Of a stretch of 64,000 bases of DNA, positions 54,766 to 63,400 are shown piece by piece. The notes under the pieces are model-generated. The model saw only the letters and a list, made by a program, of their open reading frames with translations, ran no database searches and was not told the DNA's origin. The translations under genes and the position numbers were made by a program. The stretch is from Candidatus Microthrix parvicella Bio17-1 (GTDB lineage: Bacteria; Actinomycetota; Acidimicrobiia; Acidimicrobiales; Microtrichaceae). Every line of letters begins with the position of its first letter. The first letter of the stretch is position 1. The DNA is taken from NCBI RefSeq assembly GCF_000299415.1, contig NZ_AMPG01000001.1, positions 1,636,237 to 1,700,236 of the forward strand. The letters run 5' to 3'.

Positions 54766-57700
54766 TCAGCCCTGCAACAAACTGACGAGCTCCGGCGCCA
54801 CGTTCTCCACGGGGTATCCACGGAGACCTCGATCGTTGGCGGCCACCCAGACCAGCGCCGGCCAGGTGTTCTGGGTGCAACTCAGCAGGTTGCCGTCGCC
54901 ATCGAAGCCGGCCGACTGGGTCACACCGTCTCGGTCGGGCGGAAGGAGCACCATCCGCCAGACTTCCTCGTTCGTCTGCGCGTCCCACGCCCGGATGGTC
55001 CCATCGTCGGACCCGGAAACCAGCCGGGTGCCGTCGGGTGACCACCCCACCGACCACACCGTGTTGGTGTGGCCTTCGAGGCGGCCGAGTTCGGTGCGCT
55101 CGTTCGGGTCCCAGATCCGGATGGTCCCATCGTTCGATCCGGAAACCAGCCTGGTGCCGTCGGGTGACCACCCCACCGACAACACCTCGCCGGTGTGGCC
55201 TTCGAGACGACCGAGTTCGGTGCGCTCGTCGGGGTCCCAGATCCGGATGGTCCCATCGTTCGACCCGGAAACCAGCCTGGTGCCGTCGGGTGACCACCCC
55301 ACCGACAACACCGTGCCGGTGTGGCCTTCGAGACGACCGAGTTCGGTGCGCTCGTCGGGGTCCCAGATCCGGATGGTCCCATCGTTCGATCCGGAAACCA
55401 GCCTGGTGCCGTCGGGTGACCACCCCACCGACCACACCGTGTTGGTGTGGCCTTCGAGGCGGCCGAGTTCGGTGCCATCCTCGGGGTCCCAGATCCGGAT
55501 GGTCCCATCGTCGGACCCGGAAACCAGCCGGGTGCCATCGGGTGACCACCCCACCGACCGGACCCAGTCGGTGTGGCCTTCGAGACGGCCGAGTTCGCTG
55601 CGCTCGTCGGGGTCCCACACCCGGATCGTCCCATCGGCGGACCCGGAAACCAGCCGGGTGCCGTCCGGTGACCACCCCACCGACAACACCGTGTTGGTGT
55701 GGCCTTCGAGACGGCCGAGTTCGCTGCGCTCGTCGGGGTCCCAGATCCGGATGGTCCCATCGTTCGATCCGGAAACCAGCCTGGTGCCGTCGGGTGACCA
55801 CCCCACCGACAACACCGTGCGGGTGTGGCCTTCGAGACGGCCGAGTTCGGTGCGCTCGTCGGGGTCCCAGATCCGGATGGTCCCATCGTCGGACCCGGAA
55901 ACCAGCCGGGTGCCATCGGGTGACCACCCCACCGACCGGACCCAGTCGGTGTGGCCTTCGAGACGGCCGAGTTCGGTGCGCTCGTCGGGGTCCCAGATCA
56001 GGATGGTCCCATCGGCGGACCCGGAAACCAGCCTGGTCCCGTCCGGTGACCACCCCACCGACAACACCGTGCGGGTGTGGCCTTCGAGGCGACCGAGTTC
56101 GGTGCGCTCGTTGGGGTCCCAGATCCGGATGGTCCCATCGTTCGATCCGGAAACCAGCCTGGTGCCGTCGGGTGACCACCCCACCGACAACACCGTGCGG
56201 GTGTGGCCTTCGAGACGACCGAGTTCGGTGCGCTCGTTGGGGTCCCAGATCCGGATAGTCCCATCGTTCGACCCGGAAACCAGCCTGGTGCCATCGGGTG
56301 ACCACCCCACCGACAACACCGTGCCGGTGTGGCCTTCGAGACGACCGAGTTCGGTGCGCTCGTTGGGGTCCCAGATCCGGATGGTCCCATCGTTCGATCC
56401 GGAAACCAGCCTGGTGCCATCGGGTGACCACCCCACCGACCACACCGTGTTGGTGTGGCCTTCGAGACGGCCGAGTTCGGTGCCATCCTCGGGGTCCCAG
56501 ATCCGGATGGTCCCATCGTTCGATCCGGAAACCAGCCTGGTGCCATCGGGTGACCACCCCACCGACAACACCGTGTTGGTGTGGCCTTCGAGACGGCCGA
56601 GTTCGGTACGCTCGTCGGGGTCCCAGACCCGGATCGTCCCATCGGCGGACCCGGAAACCAGCCGGGTGCCGTCGGGTGACCACCCCACCGACAACACCCC
56701 TCGCATCGAAGGGCCAACTATCGCCCATCGACCCTCGGAGGTAGGCTCTGTATGGGGGACGGGGAGTTGCGTCGAGCCAACCAGGTTCGGCGGATCGTCG
56801 CATCGACGAAAGTTGGTCACAGTAGCCGCGGTGTCCCGCCAGGTGGCCCCCGTCAGCCGGCAGTCCCACAGCTCGGTCGATGCCACCTGCGCCTCGTCCC
56901 AGCTGGAATTGCTGAGATCGACGTGGCGGAAGAAGCAACGAATCAGCGAAGCCCCACGGAAGTCGGTGCGCTTGGCCGATATTGCGCGGCGCGGCGTTCC
57001 CAGCTGGAGACCCTCCACTCGACCGCCTCGCAGATCCCAACCGTCCAAGGTCAGCGTGTGGGCACTGTCCGGAAACCGCTCGACCCACTTGGCGAGCACC
57101 TCTACCACGAGTTCGCTCACTCCAGGCCGGTAGGACGATCCGACGTGACGCAGAAGGACATCGGTCTTCTTCGTGTCGGACTGCTCCAGGAGCTCGACCA
57201 GGAACCCGAGGGTCTCGTCGGAGAGGTTCGGCGTGCTCCACGGTCCAAGGTTGGGGTCTCCGCCATCGGTCATGTCGCTGACTGTTCGGGCCAATCGGCG
57301 GGCGACGAAATATTCCAAGAGGGACGTATGGGCGAACTCGAAGCGATCCGCCTCCTGACGCACGACCACGGTGGCGTTTCGCAGGTCCTCCGCCAGCACC
57401 TGTGGGTGCCGCTCCGCTTCGGGGAGCCGGGCCACCGCCCGAGCGAACCGCGAGTCGTCGTCGAGCCGACCCTCAAACCAGTCTTCGAGTTCGTCGGCGT
57501 CCATGGTGCGTTCAGAACGGGCCCACAGCTCGATCGCCAGCTCCTCCATCAGCCACGGCTTCAACCGCTCGGGAATCTTGTGCTTCTTCTTGTCGCGAAG
57601 GAGCCAGCTCTCGACCAAGCCGTCATAGAGATCGACCGCTCCCACAGAATGGCCGAGCAGCCGGAGCCGCTCGATGTCGGCGAGCTGAGCGGTGAGCATT

Positions 57701-59697
57701 CGAAGACTCACCGGCCGCTCCGCCAGTTCTCGCAGGTTGTGGATCTCACCCAATGATTGCCACGCCCGCTCCACCGTGGACGAGGTGGCTTCCACGATGT
57801 TGTTCTCAAAGAACCGCCGGATCTGCTCTTCTCCGAACGGGAGCAGTTGGATTGCCTCGTAATAGCGCTCACCCACCTGCTCGCGCCCACCCCCGAGAAG
57901 AAACGCCGACTGTTCGGCGAGCGACCGGAAGATGTGGGTTCGGCAACTCATGACCACCCGGCCGCAACGATCTCGCTGATCGGGGTCCAGCAACACCCGT
58001 GGGGGCAGGATGCGCCAGAGCTCGGCGATGAACCGTTGCCCACGCTCCTCGTCGAGGTGGTTGAGCACCTCGTCCAGCCCGTCGAAGAGGATCACCGCCC
58101 CGTGCTCTCGCACCAGCTCGACTATTTCTTCGGGCGTCGGCGGCCGAGTGCCGTCCGCTTCCCAGGCGCGCGAGACAACCTCCGCCAGAATCGTACGCAG
58201 GTCGGGATCGGCCCGCCCGGCCGGCCCGAGGCGCCGGAGATCCAGGTAGATGGGCACCCGGGCAGCGGCGCCCTGCCCGCGCTGTTCCAAGAGCCGGTGG
58301 GTGAGGAGCTGACAGGCGGTGGTCTTGCCCATGCCGTACTCGCCCAGCAGCATCAGGAACGGCCGGGCGCCGGAGTCCTCGCGCTGCGTCTCGGGCGATC
58401 CCGGATCGGGCTCCACGGAACTTGGGTTCTCGGCCCGGTCCCGACGGAGCCACTCCGCAGATACCAAGGGTCGCTGCAGCCATTCGTCCAGCATCGGCTG
58501 CACGTATCCGCCGTCAGTGGCTGCCCCCTCCTCGCCGCTGGCCTGCGGCGCCGATCGCTCCCCGAGGCGCTTCGGGCGCGCCATCTGAATCGCGACCCGC
58601 TCACCGGGGACGTGCCCGTCCGCCAATCCGATGTCCGGGTCGAGCGGGATCCCGGAGGCCAAGAGGCTGCCGACAGCAGTTCGATCCCCCGCACGAACTG
58701 CCTCGACGTCGTCGTCGGGACCCTCCGCCGGTTGAGCGCGATTGGGTCGGCCCAGATCGGCTGTCGCTTCGAAGGGCCGCTCACCCGGCGCCGGGCTGGG
58801 GTCGGCAGGGTCGTCCCGTGACGGATCCCGTAGCTCTCCGGCACTGAGGAGATGAACGACAGCGGCCCACACCTCTCGGACCAATTGAGCGCGACGTTCG
58901 GGACCGCGCCGTCGGACGAACGGGGTTCCCTCCGGCTTCACCACCGGAACCCCGAAGGTGTACTCCTCGGCTCGGTCCGAGAGGTCATCAAGCACCACGG
59001 GAAGCACGCTTCCGCTCGTCCACCAACCCCGATCAGCCTCAGCAATGGGGTACTCGCTGAGGTAGTCGGTGCTCAGGCCCACCACCACCACCTGTGCCGA
59101 CTTGATGAGCGACGTGCGGGCCATCGTCTGACGTTCCGCCGCCGTCCGCGGCGGCCGGATAATGCGGCAGCGCAGATGGCGATCGACCCTGGCCAGCTTG
59201 TCCAGCTCCTCCAGAAGCTCCACGGCTCTCGCCTGTCCGGGAGCCAGGTCGACATACACCAGGTACTCGGGCTGTGAATCCTTGATCGACACCCCGCGAG
59301 CGCCGGCATCGATGGTCTCAGCCGGGACGGCTCCCTCCGAGTGTTTCGTGACGGCCTCCTTTGTGGTCTGCGCGCGGTCGAACGAGGGAGAGCTCACCCC
59401 CCACGCACGCGCGTGGCCCGCCCCGTCCAGCCACAGGGTGGTGTCACCCCCTGCCTTCTTCACCTGCTGCCCAAACTCACGCCGGAACTCCTTAAACGAG
59501 TCATCGGGATCGGGTGCACCCTCGAACACGGCCAACGCGGTGGCGGTGGGGAACCGGGGCCCGTCGTAGGCTTCGGCCTCCACTGCGTCGGCGAGCGCGG
59601 CGGCGCGGCGTTGGGTCTTGGCGCCGGTCAGCTGACCCACGGCCGCCCGCAATGCGGCAACGGCATCAGCACGATTCAGCCTGGTGATGTCGTTCAT
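54766..59697 (-). CDS. NACHT-WD40 STAND (NLR-like) receptor with 14 WD40 repeats
   Basis: 1643 residues, ATG overlapping the TIR gene stop by 4 bp. Domains: N-terminal helical effector-associated-like part (1-110); Rossmann/TIR-like part (about 143-285, 'LIKSAQVVVVGLSTDYLSEY'); a disordered linker (286-440); NACHT NTPase with Walker A GEYGMGKTT (452-460), Walker B VILFDGLDEV (535-544), 'VVMSCRTHIF' (581-590) and the helical end 'FEFAHTSLLEYFVARRLA' (787-804). Next come a pentapeptide-like stretch (884-955, 'TDFRGASLIRCFFRHVDLSN') and 14 WD40 units of 42 residues (1001-1588), then a 55-residue tail. The count suits two seven-bladed propellers. Such proteins sense a ligand with the repeats and oligomerise; defence function is inferred. 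Confidence 0.88.
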   Translation of the reverse strand: MNDITRLNRADAVAALRAAVGQLTGAKTQRRAAALADAVEAEAYDGPRFPTATALAVFEGAPDPDDSFKEFRREFGQQVKKAGGDTTLWLDGAGHARAWGVSSPSFDRAQTTKEAVTKHSEGAVPAETIDAGARGVSIKDSQPEYLVYVDLAPGQARAVELLEELDKLARVDRHLRCRIIRPPRTAAERQTMARTSLIKSAQVVVVGLSTDYLSEYPIAEADRGWWTSGSVLPVVLDDLSDRAEEYTFGVPVVKPEGTPFVRRRGPERRAQLVREVWAAVVHLLSAGELRDPSRDDPADPSPAPGERPFEATADLGRPNRAQPAEGPDDDVEAVRAGDRTAVGSLLASGIPLDPDIGLADGHVPGERVAIQMARPKRLGERSAPQASGEEGAATDGGYVQPMLDEWLQRPLVSAEWLRRDRAENPSSVEPDPGSPETQREDSGARPFLMLLGEYGMGKTTACQLLTHRLLEQRGQGAAARVPIYLDLRRLGPAGRADPDLRTILAEVVSRAWEADGTRPPTPEEIVELVREHGAVILFDGLDEVLNHLDEERGQRFIAELWRILPPRVLLDPDQRDRCGRVVMSCRTHIFRSLAEQSAFLLGGGREQVGERYYEAIQLLPFGEEQIRRFFENNIVEATSSTVERAWQSLGEIHNLRELAERPVSLRMLTAQLADIERLRLLGHSVGAVDLYDGLVESWLLRDKKKHKIPERLKPWLMEELAIELWARSERTMDADELEDWFEGRLDDDSRFARAVARLPEAERHPQVLAEDLRNATVVVRQEADRFEFAHTSLLEYFVARRLARTVSDMTDGGDPNLGPWSTPNLSDETLGFLVELLEQSDTKKTDVLLRHVGSSYRPGVSELVVEVLAKWVERFPDSAHTLTLDGWDLRGGRVEGLQLGTPRRAISAKRTDFRGASLIRCFFRHVDLSNSSWDEAQVASTELWDCRLTGATWRDTAATVTNFRRCDDPPNLVGSTQLPVPHTEPTSEGRWAIVGPSMRGVLSVGWSPDGTRLVSGSADGTIRVWDPDERTELGRLEGHTNTVLSVGWSPDGTRLVSGSNDGTIRIWDPEDGTELGRLEGHTNTVWSVGWSPDGTRLVSGSNDGTIRIWDPNERTELGRLEGHTGTVLSVGWSPDGTRLVSGSNDGTIRIWDPNERTELGRLEGHTRTVLSVGWSPDGTRLVSGSNDGTIRIWDPNERTELGRLEGHTRTVLSVGWSPDGTRLVSGSADGTILIWDPDERTELGRLEGHTDWVRSVGWSPDGTRLVSGSDDGTIRIWDPDERTELGRLEGHTRTVLSVGWSPDGTRLVSGSNDGTIRIWDPDERSELGRLEGHTNTVLSVGWSPDGTRLVSGSADGTIRVWDPDERSELGRLEGHTDWVRSVGWSPDGTRLVSGSDDGTIRIWDPEDGTELGRLEGHTNTVWSVGWSPDGTRLVSGSNDGTIRIWDPDERTELGRLEGHTGTVLSVGWSPDGTRLVSGSNDGTIRIWDPDERTELGRLEGHTGEVLSVGWSPDGTRLVSGSNDGTIRIWDPNERTELGRLEGHTNTVWSVGWSPDGTRLVSGSDDGTIRAWDAQTNEEVWRMVLLPPDRDGVTQSAGFDGDGNLLSCTQNTWPALVWVAANDRGLRGYPVENVAPELVSLLQG
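54934..56697 (-). repeat. WD40 coding array 1: 14 units of 126 bp
   Basis: Fourteen head-to-tail 126-bp units, nearly identical in DNA sequence, encoding residues 1001-1588 of the NACHT protein. The last unit diverges after its tryptophan-aspartate. Variation sits at unit positions 2, 18, 24, 28-31, 41 and 42. The array is inverted relative to array 2 (62672 onward). Confidence 0.97.
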
Positions 59698-60257
59698 GAC
59701 GTCCTCCGTTGAGTGAGCGCATCGCGAAGGCCTTCGATCAGCCCCATGGCGAATCGTCGCCTGTTTCGGGGTCCGAGCTCGGTGAACCAGTGGTGGTGTT
59801 GGTTGGGTCGCTCACGCCAGCGGTACACCTGCTCGTCGTCGAAGCCGTGCATTCGAGCTCTGCCGAAGTCGACCGGTGCCAGCCCGGCGACGATCACGAT
59901 CTTGGTCGGGTCGTCCCTGATGGGTTCCCACTCGTGACGGCGGACGAACTCGCTGAGGAGCAGGTCGTTGCTGAGCAGGAAAATCCCAAAGTCGCAGCGT
60001 GCCACCGCAGCGGCGATCTGCTGTCGCCACTGGCCTTGGCCGATGGCGATCTGGTCATCCCACCACCCCGAGACCCTCGGGAAACAGGAGCCTGGGGGAG
60101 CAGCAACCTTGCTGGCAACGTCGATCTCGGTGAGGAGCTGCCAGGCGGCGGCCTGGTTGGCGTGGGCGTACGACACGAAGCCCTGATAGTCGGCGTCGGT
60201 GGCGTCGCCAAAGGCAGGCTGCCGTGAGGTCGTGGGTGTGTGACTGGGGCCGTGCAT
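59694..60257 (-). CDS. TIR-domain protein, first gene of the NACHT-WD40 operon
   Basis: 187 residues from the ATG at 60257. The TIR core starts at 'DADYQGFVSYAHANQAAAW' (box 1 like FVSYAH), continues with 'GWWDDQIAIGQGQWRQQIAA' and 'RCDFGIFLLSNDLLLSEFV', and places Glu109 in 'VRRHEWEPI', the position of the catalytic Glu of NAD+-cleaving TIR enzymes. No other domain is attached; the C-terminal ~50 residues are helical and basic. As the partner of a NACHT-WD40 sensor it could be the NADase effector, activated when the sensor detects infection. The 4-bp overlap implies fixed stoichiometry. Confidence 0.82.
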   Translation of the reverse strand: MHGPSHTPTTSRQPAFGDATDADYQGFVSYAHANQAAAWQLLTEIDVASKVAAPPGSCFPRVSGWWDDQIAIGQGQWRQQIAAAVARCDFGIFLLSNDLLLSEFVRRHEWEPIRDDPTKIVIVAGLAPVDFGRARMHGFDDEQVYRWRERPNQHHHWFTELGPRNRRRFAMGLIEGLRDALTQRRTS

Positions 60258-60263
60258 GCGGAC

Positions 60264-60292
60264 AGTATGAGCGACGCTCGCGCGTCCGTCAA
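60264..60292 (-). promoter_or_regulatory. Sigma-70-type promoter for the TIR/NACHT operon, leaderless
   Basis: On the minus strand TTGACG (60287-60292), 17 nt, CATACT (60264-60269), then 6 nt to the ATG at 60257. Consensus -35 and optimal spacing make this the best promoter in the window; transcription should begin at or next to the start codon. Confidence 0.7.
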
Positions 60293-60407
60293 CCCTTACC
60301 GGGCAATTACGGGCACCTGGTGGGGTACTGGTGGGGATAGTGGGAACTGCCCGAGGCGCTAGCCGAAGTTGGAGCGTTGGTTCCGGGAGGTTTCACGGAT
60401 GCTCGGG

Positions 60408-60413
60408 TAGTGT
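60408..60413 (+). promoter_or_regulatory. Candidate -10 box for the TIR-like/NB-ARC/WD40 gene
   Basis: TAGTGT ends 8 nt before the ATG at 60422; no -35 or ribosome site is obvious. The rest of the 164-bp divergent gap has no gene. Confidence 0.35.
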
Positions 60414-60421
60414 CGGTACCC

Positions 60422-63400
60422 ATGCCGACGGAAGCGCAGGCCGAGCGAACCATCTTCGCTTGCTATCGCGTGCACGACTTCCGCGATCAGATCGACCCAA
60501 ACGAAGAGGAACGCAAGTTCCTCCAGGTGCTCGGGGAGAGGCTCGGCGATCTGCCCGGCTGGAGTCTCCGATGGGATGACCACCTGCAATCGGGCCAGAA
60601 ATTCCACCCTCAAATACAGCAGTGGATCAAGGACGCCGGGGCGTTCATCGTGCTGGTGGGGCCTCAACATGGCGGATCCCCCTACATCCGCGACCACGAG
60701 TTCCCGGCGATCCTGAGGGAACACGAGGCCCGAGGGGTGCCGGTATTTTGGGTGCACCTCAGGACAACCGACCTTCAGGCCTTGGCACGGGCGTATCCGG
60801 AGCTGGGCGGCGACCTCGACCAAACGTTCGACGCGTTGGGGGACCTCAGCCAGTCGATGTTCCAGAACGATCTCGCCCCAGGGTCCCGGCCTGCGACGGC
60901 CGACACACGACGCATGGACGCCGTGCTCTCCCAATTGTGCACCGAACTCGCCGTCCGCAACCCCCCAACCGGCGAGCGCTCCCCCGGTGCGGACCCGACC
61001 GACGAAGAACCGGCGACGGCCCAACCGCTTGTGCACACCGGGGACAGCGGGTTTGAACTCTCGGCCGAGGATCGCCGCACGCTGGAGCAACGCGGACGGC
61101 CGGTGAACCACGACTGGGCCGACCTGGGCGACGGGCGGATGGATCGGTTGCGAGCGGCGGTGTTGTCTGAGGCGGCCGTCACCGGCGTCGTCGGCCCGCC
61201 GGTGGTGGTGGGCGAGGGAGGTTTGGGAAAGTCGATCGCGGCCGCCCAGTTGACCGAAGACCCCCGGATTCTGGGCTCGTTTCCCGACGGCGTCTATTGG
61301 ACGACATTGGGGCGCGACCCAGCGGAGCACCCGTCCCGGTTCGAGCGTTTGCACGGCGACCTGGTGGCGGGCATTCGTCAGCGACGCAGCACCGCCGGAC
61401 CGTTGCCCGACAAGCTGAACGATCTGCTCTCGGCCCCGTGTGAGCAACCGTCGGAGTATCTGGCCGTGATCCGGGACCTGTTGCGCGTCAGCACGGCCTT
61501 GGTGGTTCTTGATGACGTGTGGGACCCCGCCCGAGTGCGATCGCTGGTGCCACGCGAGGGAGCCGGGCGGGTGCTGGTCACCTCCCGGTCCGACACGGTG
61601 GTGACGGGCATCGGGGGCACACCGGTGACCATTGACCGGTTGGACGACGCGCTGGCCCGGCGGTTCCTCGCCCAACTGGCCGGACTCCCCCACCTGTCGG
61701 ATGCCGAATCGGCCCCGGTGATTGCCGCAGCGGACGGGCGGCCCATTCGCCTGGCGGTCTACGCCGGGATGATCAAGCGCGACGTGTCGTGGAGCGAGGT
61801 CTCGGAGCGTATTGCCGATCATGACCGGGCGTGGGGCCCCGACGCCGATGCCGAGTATCGGGCTCACGAGGTGTCGGTCAGCCAACTGGAGTCAACGCAA
61901 CCCGGGCTGGCGAAGCGGTTCTGGAAGTTGGCCATCTTTCCCGAAGACACCCCCGTGCCGGTCCACGTGGTCGCCGGGCTGTGGGGCGCCGACCTCGACG
62001 ACGCACTTCAGTCGATTCGGGCGCTGCTGCGCGCCGGTTTGCTGTCTCGATCGGGGGCGGCCGAAGCGGCACCGCACCGGGACGGTGCGATCTCGAGCGC
62101 CGACAGCATCCAGCTTCACGACGTGACGCTCGACTTCCTCATTCGGAGGGGACCATACCCAGAGGACTGGCATTTCGACCTGGTGACGTGGGCCAGATCG
62201 CTGGTCTCGGAAGAACACGGAACCACCCGATGGTCCACCCTCGCGCCCGCCGAGCGGTACCTGTGGGGACACCTGTTCCATCACCTCAAGGGCGCCGGAT
62301 TGTCGGACGAGATTCAAGAGACCGTGCTGGACCCCAACTGGATTGGCGGACGGGTTTCGGTAACGGTCGGTGAGGGCATGCTCGACGACCTCTCGATGGC
62401 CGAGCGCCTCGCGCTTCGAAACCCGGCGGCCGGCCGCCTGGTCGCAGAGGCAGCCGAGTGTTGGCGCCGAGACCAGCATCTCATTCTCCGGGCTACGAGT
62501 GAGGCTCCGGCTACGGCCAAGGCGGCCGCCCCACGCGACACCGCTGCGGCTGTGTGGAGCCGTCACTCCACCAGCGCCACGGACGCCGGACGCTGGGACA
62601 CCCAGGTACGTCGGCTCGCAGGACATGACCCTCGCCGAAGCGGTACATCCCTCGACCTTCCTCTTGATGGAGTGAGCGCCGTCGCCTGGGCGCCCACGGG
62701 AGATCGTGTCGCGGTAACCGGGTTCGATTGCTGCATTCGCGTGTGGGATACCCGATCCAACACGGTGTTGGCGGCCTGGGAGGCGCACTCCGCCACGGTG
62801 TGGGGCCTCGCCTGGGATCCTGATGGCAGGCGACTTGCCTCGTCCTCGTTTGACCGCACCATCCGGGTGTGGGACCCCGAGGATGGCACCGAACTCGGTC
62901 GTCTCGAAGGCCACACCGGCGGGGTGTGGTCGGTGGGGTGGTCACCGGATGGCACCAGGCTGGTTTCCGGGTCGGCCGATGGGACCATCCGGGTCTGGGA
63001 CCCCAACGAGCGTACCGAACTCGGTCGTCTCGAAGGCCACACCCGCACGGTGTTGTCGGTGGGGTGGTCACCGGACGGCACCAGGCTGGTTTCCGGGTTG
63101 GCCGATGGGACCATCCGGGTGTGGGACCCCGACGAGCGCACCGAACTCGGCCGTCTCGAAGGCCACACCGGCGGGGTGTTGTCGGTGGGGTGGTCACCCG
63201 ATGGCACCAGGCTGGTTTCCGGGTCCGCCGATGGGACCATCCGGGTCTGGGACCCCGACGAGCGTACCGAACTCGGCCGTCTCGAAGGCCACACCGACCG
63301 GGTGTGGTCGGTGGGGTGGTCACCGGACGGCACCCGGCTGGTTTCCGGATCGAACGATGGGACCATCCGGGTCTGGGACCCCGACGAGCGTACCGAACTC

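Noticed and set aside
54934..56697. Possible CRISPR-like array because of regular direct repeats
   Set aside because: Units are 126 bp, contiguous, coding, and have no unique spacers or cas genes.
54836..57133. Long plus-strand open frames of several hundred codons across WD40 array 1
   Set aside because: They are the antisense of the WD40 units; the repeat has no stop in other frames, so they stay open by periodicity. The minus frame has the conserved domain sequence.
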